From: JBIOWF01 sp044868295
GTDB taxonomy: Bacteria > Actinomycetota > Actinomycetes > Streptosporangiales > Streptosporangiaceae
Reading direction: 5' to 3'
NCBI GenBank assembly: GCA_044868295.1
Contig: JBIOWF010000354.1
Location: 1 to 12,414 of the forward strand
Length of the DNA stretch: 12,414 bases
The translations under genes and the position numbers were made by a program. Positions 1 through 4,627 of this stretch are shown here, piece by piece. A model generated the notes under the pieces. It was given only the letters and a program-made list of their open reading frames with translations, was not told the DNA's origin and did not search any database. Numbering within the stretch: the first letter of the stretch is position 1; every line of letters begins with the position of its first letter.

Positions 1-52
1 CCTGCTCCTCGATCAGGTCGAGGAGGCCTTCACACATTCCGATCTCATGCAT
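1..52 (-). CDS. hypA: HypA, hydrogenase nickel-incorporation protein (N-terminal 17 residues only)
   Basis: Reading the minus strand from 52, the frame gives MHEIGMCEGLLDLIEEQ and then leaves the window. This is the characteristic HypA/HybF start, including His2, which with the conserved N-terminal Met binds nickel in the family. HypA delivers nickel, with HypB, into the large subunit of [NiFe] hydrogenases in the cytoplasm. The zinc site (two CxxC pairs) lies outside the window and cannot be checked. The start is 7 bases after the stop of the 36-residue membrane peptide, so it continues the hydrogenase operon. The remaining hyp genes may follow to the left. The identification rests on a short but very typical N-terminus. 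Confidence 0.85.
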   Translation of the reverse strand, partial: MHEIGMCEGLLDLIEEQ

Positions 53-59
53 GGACGCT

Positions 60-170
60 CTACATCCGCTCCATCTTGATGTACCGCTGGATCTCCGGCC
101 ATTGCGAGGCGACGAGTATCGCCAGCCCGCAGGCCAACACGAGCCCCGTCACTTTGAGCTTCCTGCTCAT
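60..170 (-). CDS. 36-residue single-pass membrane peptide (DUF6893-like)
   Basis: The short frame begins MSRKLKVTGLVLACG and ends QRYIKMERM. It has a basic N-terminus (RKLK), one hydrophobic segment at about residues 7-22, and a polar C-terminal tail with an SQWPEIQRY core. By the positive-inside rule the N-terminus should be cytoplasmic. I recall small actinobacterial proteins with the same SQWPEIQRY-type tail (DUF6893), often near hydrogenase genes; that is memory, not a search. It lies between the maturation endopeptidase and hypA on the same strand. A GGGAG/GGGG ribosome-binding sequence precedes the ATG. Its start overlaps the stop of a 14-codon upstream mini-frame (211-167) that is a degenerate copy of its own beginning. 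The function is unknown; a role as membrane anchor or assembly factor for the hydrogenase is an inference. Confidence 0.7.
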   Translation of the reverse strand: MSRKLKVTGLVLACGLAILVASQWPEIQRYIKMERM

Positions 171-225
171 GCCCCGCCACTCCCCGGTGCCGTCAGTTTG
201 AGCTTGCTCATGCCTTTTCACTCCC
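147..225 (-). repeat. Imperfect tandem duplication covering the start of the 36-residue membrane peptide gene
   Basis: Copy 1 (191-225) and copy 2 (147-184) share most bases, with one 3-base indel and about five mismatches. Each contains a GGGAG-type ribosome-binding sequence, a GGCATGAGC start, and codons for MS(R)KLK(L/V)T. The ATGs are at 211 and 170, 41 bases apart. Because 41 is not a multiple of three, copy 1 encodes only MSKLKLTAPGSGGA and stops at 167-169, overlapping the ATG of the real gene. The copy 1 ATG also overlaps the endopeptidase stop (ATGA). It looks like an ancestral ATGA junction that was duplicated, leaving a 14-codon remnant. Confidence 0.75.
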
Positions 226-1089
226 TGGTTCTTGCTCTTGTTCTTGTTCGGTCGTCAGTTCCGTCACGAGCGATGTCACGAGTGACGTCACCATGCGCGC
301 GGCCTCCTCGACGGCCGCGTCCACCGGCTCGCTCAGCCCGACCAGCACGTCCTCGTCCGGAGCTCCGGTCAGCACCGTCTCGGGCTCGCAGCACAGGACG
401 AGGACACGCGGAGGCACCCGGCCGAGCTCGCGGGCGAGCCGCAGGACCCGCACCGGATCCATGCCGTGGGTTTCCACGGGCACGCCGCCCTCGTCCGCGA
501 CATGCGGTTCGAGCAGGGTGAGCGTCCCCGGGGCCGCGCCCCTGGGGGCGGCGTCGACGAAGATCACCGCGCCGTAGTCGCGTTGCAGGGCGTAGGCCAG
601 GTCCATCCCCCGGATCCCGAAGTCGACGACGTCGACCCCGGCGACGGTCCCCGCCTGGGCGACACGGCGCACCACCTCGACCCCGAAGCCGTCGTCGCCC
701 AGGAAGATGTTGCCGATCCCGGCGACAAGGACTCGCGGCACTTTCTTCGCGCCGACGTCCGGCCCCAGCGGTTCGATCTCCTCGACGGCGTAGAAGAACC
801 GGTGACCGGGCAGCCGCGCCTCTCCCAGGTCGCGGCCCGGATCGTCTTCGAGAGTGACCGCGACGTGCAGGTTTCCCTCGTCGTCCTCCTCGACGCTCTC
901 CACTACGGCGATACGCCCGTCGAGAGCGAGGTCGAAGATGTCCGTACGCGACCGGGGGCGCAGCCGGACGCGGCTTCCCGCACCAACGGAGATCCCGTTC
1001 ACCTCCGCCGTGTCCGGACCGCGCCGTTCCATATGGGGCCAGAAATCATGAGGCGAGAAATCATGCGATGAGAAGCCCACTTCGTTCAT
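208..1089 (-). CDS. [NiFe] hydrogenase maturation endopeptidase with N-terminal extension domain
   Basis: This 293-residue protein should remove the C-terminal tail of the hydrogenase large subunit after nickel insertion, in the cytoplasm. The C-terminal part (about residues 119-275) is a HupD/HyaD/HybD-type protease. It has GIGNIFLGDDGFGVEV (acidic metal ligand near 132-133), a VVDFG aspartate (D156) and a THGMDP histidine (H208), matching the Glu/Asp/His nickel-recognition triad of the family. Residues about 24-108 form an extra domain absent from the ~160-residue classical proteases; its composition suggests a small beta-rich fold. The ATG at 1089 was chosen over an in-frame start at 1176 because it overlaps the upstream stop as ATGA and avoids an 87-base overlap. 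The tail carries VTSLVTSLVTEL and EQEQEQE microrepeats. It sits before the membrane peptide and hypA. The processed partner is presumably HhyL. Confidence 0.9.
   Translation of the reverse strand: MNEVGFSSHDFSPHDFWPHMERRGPDTAEVNGISVGAGSRVRLRPRSRTDIFDLALDGRIAVVESVEEDDEGNLHVAVTLEDDPGRDLGEARLPGHRFFYAVEEIEPLGPDVGAKKVPRVLVAGIGNIFLGDDGFGVEVVRRVAQAGTVAGVDVVDFGIRGMDLAYALQRDYGAVIFVDAAPRGAAPGTLTLLEPHVADEGGVPVETHGMDPVRVLRLARELGRVPPRVLVLCCEPETVLTGAPDEDVLVGLSEPVDAAVEEAARMVTSLVTSLVTELTTEQEQEQEPGSEKA
256..291 (-). repeat. 12-bp tandem repeat, three units, at the end of the endopeptidase gene
   Basis: On the minus strand three consecutive 12-base units encode VTSL, VTSL and VTEL. They are followed within 12 bases by a degenerate GAACAA hexamer run encoding EQEQEQE. 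Both lie after the catalytic domain, in a tail that is probably disordered and tolerant of length change. Confidence 0.7.
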
Positions 1090-2069
1090 GCCTCTGGCTC
1101 CCGATGAAGGATGGGCCGGACGTCGCGCATGGTTCCGTGCAGCCGCATGAGCTGCTCCGACGACAGCGACGCGCACCGGTCGAGGATCCGCCGCGCCCGG
1201 GGGTCGCCGTCCCGGATCTCCTGCAGCTCCGCGTCGGTCAGGCTGAGGACGCTCAGCGTGAGCAGCTGGTCGATCTCCGTCGCGTCGAACAGGTCACCGG
1301 GACTCTCCGGCGCCACCTGGGGATAGTCGTAGAGGATGATCGGCGAGGACAACATCGTGTGCCGCTCGCCCTCCGCCCCGACCAGGACGGGCCAGGTGCC
1401 GACGTTGCCGCAGCCCCCCGCCAGGTGCCTCAGCTCTCCCGGCGGGTCCATGAGCGAGACGAAGCGTCCGCCGTCCGAACGGGCGATGGTGTGGCAGGAG
1501 ACGAGTGTCCGTTTCAGCGCTTCGGCCCGGGAGTCGCCCGCCCACGCGGTCGTGTTGACGACCTCGATCGTGAGCCGGAAGGTGCCGGGGAGCAGCCGCT
1601 CGGCCCGGATCTCCAGGCTGCCCCGCAACGCCTGCCAGCTGCGGGTCACCGTACCGATCGGGCGTTGCGCGGGGTCCGTCAGCCATTCCACGTCCTGGCC
1701 CGCCGGAATGTCGATCTCCACGTGGCAGGGGCGGTGGACGAGGGCCGCGAGATCGAGCCCCGACGCCACCACCTCACGCTCGGTCGCCTCTTCGCCGGCG
1801 AGATAGCGCCGGTCGCCGACCACGCGGTCGCTCGTGACGACGTGCAGGAAGCACACCTGCACGTCGACGGTGTCCGCCTCCTCCGCCTCGATCAGGCACT
1901 GGGTCCGCACCAGCCAGGGGTCGCCGCCGCCGCGAGCCCTGCCGTACGGCTCGGGATAGACGCCCCCGAACGTCCAGCGCTGCGTGTTCTTCAGCGCCGA
2001 CTGCCGGTACGGCCACAGCAGGTATCCCTCGTACAGCACCGCTTGGACGATCTGCCTCACGGGGTCCAT
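1086..2069 (-). CDS. Conserved hydrogenase-operon protein of unknown function (327 aa)
   Basis: The protein begins MDPVRQIVQAVLYEGYLLWPYR and ends REPEA. I recognise it as a protein regularly found in group 1h/5 hydrogenase operons but know no assigned function. There is no signal peptide, membrane segment or cofactor motif that I can name. Visible features are an N-terminal block rich in Tyr, Trp and Arg (residues 13-42), a beta-rich middle (about 55-200), a GELRHLAGGCGNVGTWPVL block that looks conserved, and a helical Leu/Glu-rich C-terminus (about 260-325). The start at 2069 is three bases after the DUF6084 stop, and its own stop overlaps the endopeptidase ATG, so translation is probably coupled on both sides. 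It is likely a cytoplasmic assembly or structural accessory factor for HhySL, by context only. Confidence 0.8.
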   Translation of the reverse strand: MDPVRQIVQAVLYEGYLLWPYRQSALKNTQRWTFGGVYPEPYGRARGGGDPWLVRTQCLIEAEEADTVDVQVCFLHVVTSDRVVGDRRYLAGEEATEREVVASGLDLAALVHRPCHVEIDIPAGQDVEWLTDPAQRPIGTVTRSWQALRGSLEIRAERLLPGTFRLTIEVVNTTAWAGDSRAEALKRTLVSCHTIARSDGGRFVSLMDPPGELRHLAGGCGNVGTWPVLVGAEGERHTMLSSPIILYDYPQVAPESPGDLFDATEIDQLLTLSVLSLTDAELQEIRDGDPRARRILDRCASLSSEQLMRLHGTMRDVRPILHREPEA

Positions 2070-2072
2070 CGG

Positions 2073-2726
2073 TCAGTCACCGCCGATCGTGCACTCGTCG
2101 GCCGGAAGCAGCGCCCCCAGCACGTCGTCCCAGGTGGCCAGGGTGTGGCGGACCTTGTAGTCGTACAGCCGGTCGAAAACCTCGCGGTCCAGCCGCAGCC
2201 AGGCACCGCGCGGGAAGTAGCGCTCCATCACGTCCTTCCACACCCGGACGGGCATCCGGAAATCGGCATCGGTGTCCCAGGGGATCTGCGCCGCCTGCAG
2301 CCGGCCGTCCGCCAGGTAGAAGATCGTGCCGCTGAAGAGGAACTCGAGCGGGACCTCTCCGTCGGCCACGACGTGGAGGTATTTGGTGGCCGCCACCTCG
2401 AAGTCGTACGTGCAGGTGACCAAGACGTCCGCGACGGTGCCGCCGGTGAACGCCGGAACCTGGGTGGCGACCTGGGCCCACAGCAGGCTTCGCAGGGAAC
2501 GGCTCCAGCCCTCCGGGGCGCCGAAGAGCTCGGCGAGCCGTTCCTGGCCGCGCACGTCGTAGGAGCGGCGCGCCGGGGCGATCCGGATCTGCGTGTGCAG
2601 CGCGACCGACCGGATGTCCGGTGGTCCCGTGCTCTCGATCCGCAGCCCGAACCGCAACGTCGGGACCGCCGCGAATTCGACGGCTTCGGCCTCCTCGACC
2701 ACGATCTTCAATATCGGTGGACACAC
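2073..2726 (-). CDS. DUF6084 family protein of the hydrogenase operon
   Basis: About 217 residues from the chosen GTG. The body matches my memory of the DUF6084 family: AAVPTLRFGLRIEST near the start, LHTQIRIAPARRSYD, RLAELFGAPEGW, TYDFEVAATKYLH, VPLEFLFSGTIFY, ERYFPRGAWLRL and TWDDVLGALL. The pattern suggests a beta-rich soluble protein; no catalytic residues are obvious. The family occurs beside group 1h hydrogenases and its function is unknown. The start is unusual. The region was duplicated with a 41-bp period (2706-2784). In the copy attached to this gene the apparent ancestral ATG has become AGG (2736-2734). The GTG eight bases downstream (2726) is preceded by CGAGGACAGCG, a usable ribosome-binding sequence, so I choose it; TTG at 2711 is the alternative. 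The stop is three bases before the next gene. Confidence 0.82.
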   Translation of the reverse strand: MCPPILKIVVEEAEAVEFAAVPTLRFGLRIESTGPPDIRSVALHTQIRIAPARRSYDVRGQERLAELFGAPEGWSRSLRSLLWAQVATQVPAFTGGTVADVLVTCTYDFEVAATKYLHVVADGEVPLEFLFSGTIFYLADGRLQAAQIPWDTDADFRMPVRVWKDVMERYFPRGAWLRLDREVFDRLYDYKVRHTLATWDDVLGALLPADECTIGGD

Positions 2727-2784
2727 CGCTGTCCTCGTGTGATCGCCTTCCACATCGGTGGACACACCGCTGTCATCGTGTGAT
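2706..2784 (-). repeat. 38-bp tandem direct duplication (41-bp period) at the DUF6084 start
   Basis: Copies at 2706-2743 and 2747-2784 match at 35 of 38 positions, separated by three bases. Each contains CGGTGGACACACCG, a short dyad. On the minus strand the upstream copy has ACGATGACAGCGGTG and the downstream copy ACGAGGACAGCGGTG. The ATG therefore survives only in the upstream copy, where it opens a 22-codon frame (2776-2708, beginning MTAVCPPMWK) that ends inside the DUF6084 gene in another frame. Confidence 0.9.
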
Positions 2785-2794
2785 GGTCTTCCGC

Positions 2795-3007
2795 TCACGC
2801 CGGAGAGAGGCTGGGCATGCGCGGGTCGATCGGCTCGCGCGCCTTGGGGTTGATGCCCGTGGAGCGAGCGGCCGTCGAGCGGCCGTCCGGGAGGTGGCCC
2901 TCCTCCTTCTCGTAGCTGCCCAGCGCGTTCCCCTCCCTGACTCCCGGGGTGTGCGACGGCGTGTCGGGACGCACGTCGGGGCGTCCTGTCCTGATGCTCT
3001 GGCTCAT
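2795..3007 (-). CDS. Small conserved hydrophilic protein of the hydrogenase operon (70 aa)
   Basis: The frame begins MSQSIRTGRPDVRPDTPSH and ends DPRMPSLSPA. It is polar, rich in Arg, Pro, Gly, Ser and Asp, has no cysteine and no hydrophobic segment, and so is probably partly disordered. The NPKAREPIDPRMPSLSPA end and the YEKEEGHLPDGRSTA middle look like a family signature; I recall similar short proteins in actinobacterial group 1h operons, with no known role. The ATG at 3007 overlaps the DUF5947 stop (ATGA) and follows AAGGAG 9 bases upstream. That fixes the start against the longer in-frame reading from 3142. It is probably a structural or assembly partner of the hydrogenase proteins, by context only. 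Confidence 0.75.
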   Translation of the reverse strand: MSQSIRTGRPDVRPDTPSHTPGVREGNALGSYEKEEGHLPDGRSTAARSTGINPKAREPIDPRMPSLSPA

Positions 3008-3903
3008 CCTCGGACTCCTTCCGGTCGGTCGACACGGTGTGTCGTGCCATCGGCGGCCACGGGCCTGGCCTGCCGGTGCAGCTCGGTGAAGAATCGGGTG
3101 ATCTCCTGCCAGACCTCCGGCCCACCGGCAAGCCCCTTCCACCGAGTCCGGATGAGCCCGACGAGCGCGTAGCAGTCGTCGATCGGCACGAGCCAGTGGT
3201 CGCGGGCGTCGCCGGTCCGATCGACCAGCAGAGCCTCCACGTCGTGGGCCATCCGGCCGAGAACCGGGTTGGCCCCCTCCAGCCGGATCCAGGTCGCCTG
3301 GTCCAGCTGTGATTCGACGGCTCCCCCCGGGCTCGGGTAGAAGACCACTACCCGCTCCACGGCCGAATCATGGAAGAAGAACGCCATCTGGACTGGTATG
3401 CGAAGGTTTTCCCACGCCACATCGTCGAGATGGAAATCTTCGAGATACCACCGGCGGTCGGGAACCAGGCGGTAGTGACGGCCCCCGGCCGCGGCCTGGT
3501 CGAAGAGAGGCGCACACGCCCGGCAGGCACAGCGCAGCTCGCGCGCGGAAAGGTCGAGCAGGTGCCGATGGGCCGCGGGCACCGGCGCACCACACAGCTC
3601 GCACCGCCCCAGCTCCTCGACCTGCTCGGCTTCGGCCGAGCCGGGACGTCCCGGCCCCGGACCACGCCCCAGCCCGGCTCGTTGCTCCGCTTCGGCCGAG
3701 CGGGTAGGTCCCGGCCCCGCAGCATCGCTCAGCTCGGCTCGTGACTCCGCATCGGCGAGCCTGGCGGGTTGCGCCCCATCACCGCGCCCCTGCCCCTCGA
3801 CCTGATCAGCCGGTCGCGGGCCGTACGGCTCGATGGGCTCGGCGGGCGCGGTCATGAACCTGCGCAGGGCGGTCATCGTGATCCGCTGTGGCATACCGCT
3901 CAC
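3004..3903 (-). CDS. DUF5947 family protein with five-cysteine cluster
   Basis: This is a 299-residue protein from a GTG that overlaps the NifU-like stop (GTGA); ATG at 3894 is the alternative start. The C-terminal two thirds match my memory of DUF5947: CELCGAPVPAAHRHLLDL, CACRACAPLFD, HYRLVPDRRWYLEDF, IPVQMAFFFHDSA, VVVFYPSPGGAVES and HWLVPIDDCYALVGLIR. Cysteines at 101, 104, 125, 127 and 130 (CxxC-x20-CxCxxC) look like a metal site, zinc ribbon or iron-sulfur; which metal cannot be told. Residues about 35-98 form a low-complexity Ala/Gly/Pro/Glu linker with a 20-residue tandem repeat that I do not expect in the family. The family goes with group 1h hydrogenases; a role in cluster handling or electron transfer is inference. 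The stop overlaps the next ATG. Confidence 0.85.
   Translation of the reverse strand: MSGMPQRITMTALRRFMTAPAEPIEPYGPRPADQVEGQGRGDGAQPARLADAESRAELSDAAGPGPTRSAEAEQRAGLGRGPGPGRPGSAEAEQVEELGRCELCGAPVPAAHRHLLDLSARELRCACRACAPLFDQAAAGGRHYRLVPDRRWYLEDFHLDDVAWENLRIPVQMAFFFHDSAVERVVVFYPSPGGAVESQLDQATWIRLEGANPVLGRMAHDVEALLVDRTGDARDHWLVPIDDCYALVGLIRTRWKGLAGGPEVWQEITRFFTELHRQARPVAADGTTHRVDRPEGVRG
3624..3803 (-). repeat. 60-bp tandem repeat (20-residue unit) inside the DUF5947 gene
   Basis: Copies at 3624-3683 and 3684-3743 match at 48 of 60 bases, and a third much more degenerate unit follows to about 3803. The encoded units are DAESRAELSDAAGPGPTRSA (residues 51-70) and EAEQRAGLGRGPGPGRPGSA (71-90), with EAEQVEELGR starting the next. 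The length is in frame, so the protein stays intact; only the linker before the cysteine cluster is lengthened. Confidence 0.8.
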
Positions 3904-4619
3904 GAGACCCGTGCGTCCGGCGCGCCGTGCGTGATCCGGCTGAACAGGTCGTCCACAGAGATCACGACCGGTGGCGGCGCGACCGCGTCGAGCTGGACAT
4001 TCTCGATCTCCGGTGCGGCATCGCGGATGGCGTCCTCCACGATCGCGCGCAGCGCCGGGGCGGAGGAGCGGCAGCCGCCGCGCGCCCGCCCGAGCCGCAG
4101 TCGGGCCACGTCGCCCTCCACGCCCACGAACTCGGCGATCGCGCCGCCGAGGTGCGGGCGCGCCTTGTCCAGGGCCCAGCGGACGCGCGTCTCCACATCC
4201 CAGGGGTGCAGGCCGTGCAGCAGGAGCAGGTGGGAGACCAGTTCGTCCTCGGCCAGCGCCGCCGCGAACGCCGCTTTCAGCGCTTCGCCACCCACCGTTC
4301 CCAGCTCCGAGCCGCCCCCCGCTTTCAGCGCTTCGCCACCCGCCGCTTCCAGCAAATCGCCGCCCGCCGTTCCCAGCGCGTCGCCGCCCACCGCTTCCAG
4401 CAAATCGCCGCCCGCCGTTCCCAGCGCGTCACCACCCGCCGCTTCCAGCACGTCACCGCCTGCGGCGAGGATGCGGGACAGCCCCTCGCCGTACAGGGCG
4501 AGCAGTCCTTGGAGCAGCTCCACGGCCGTCGCGCGCGCGGCCGGGTCGGCCAGCGACTCGACCTGCTCCAGCAGGTCGTCGACGCGCTCCGCCAGATCGG
4601 CCGCCTCTTGATCGTCCAT
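3900..4619 (-). CDS. NifU-like (Nfu C-terminal domain) protein downstream of hhyL, with octapeptide repeat and lost cysteine
   Basis: The protein has 239 residues. The N-terminus (2-53, MDDQEAADLAERVDDLL) is helical. Residues 54-117 are eight tandem octapeptides of the type GGDALGTA/GGDLLEAA. Residues 118-157 are helical (LLLLHGLHPWDVETRVRWAL). Residues about 158-212 form a NifU C-terminal domain (FVGVEGDVARLRL, GGCRSSAPALRAIVEDAI). Such domains normally carry CxxC and bridge a [4Fe-4S] cluster between two subunits. Here the motif is R180-G-G-C183, so the first cysteine is arginine (codon CGC, one base from TGC). A NifU-like protein follows the large subunit in many group 1h operons; the mycobacterial one is, as I recall, called HhyE and proposed as an electron relay or cluster donor. 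The ATG at 4619 lies 8 bases after the hhyL stop, with AGGGG inside the hhyL end as ribosome-binding sequence. The stop overlaps DUF5947. Confidence 0.87.
   Translation of the reverse strand: MDDQEAADLAERVDDLLEQVESLADPAARATAVELLQGLLALYGEGLSRILAAGGDVLEAAGGDALGTAGGDLLEAVGGDALGTAGGDLLEAAGGEALKAGGGSELGTVGGEALKAAFAAALAEDELVSHLLLLHGLHPWDVETRVRWALDKARPHLGGAIAEFVGVEGDVARLRLGRARGGCRSSAPALRAIVEDAIRDAAPEIENVQLDAVAPPPVVISVDDLFSRITHGAPDARVS
4269..4460 (-). repeat. Eight 24-bp tandem units (octapeptide array) in the NifU-like gene
   Basis: Eight in-frame 24-base units encode GGDVLEAA, GGDALGTA, GGDLLEAV, GGDALGTA, GGDLLEAA, GGEALKAG, GGSELGTV and GGEALKAA. A 48-base higher-order duplication is nearly perfect: 4345-4392 and 4393-4440 match at 45 of 48 bases. 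This points to recent expansion by slippage or unequal exchange. The array separates the N-terminal helical region from the NifU-like domain. Confidence 0.93.
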
Positions 4620-4627
4620 AGATATCG

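Noticed and set aside
1068..2783. Long plus-strand open frame (571 codons)
   Set aside because: It is antisense to the DUF6084 and 327-residue genes; its product is Arg/Gln/Asp/Val-rich with no recognisable domain, typical of an antisense frame in high-GC DNA.
3004..3142. Longer N-terminus for the 70-residue protein (from 3142) or for DUF6084 (from 3131)
   Set aside because: Both extensions run antisense-like through the DUF5947 coding end; internal starts with ribosome-binding sequences and gene overlaps fit better.
4269..4460. CRISPR-like array
   Set aside because: The repeats are contiguous in-frame 24-bp coding units without spacers, and there are no cas genes.
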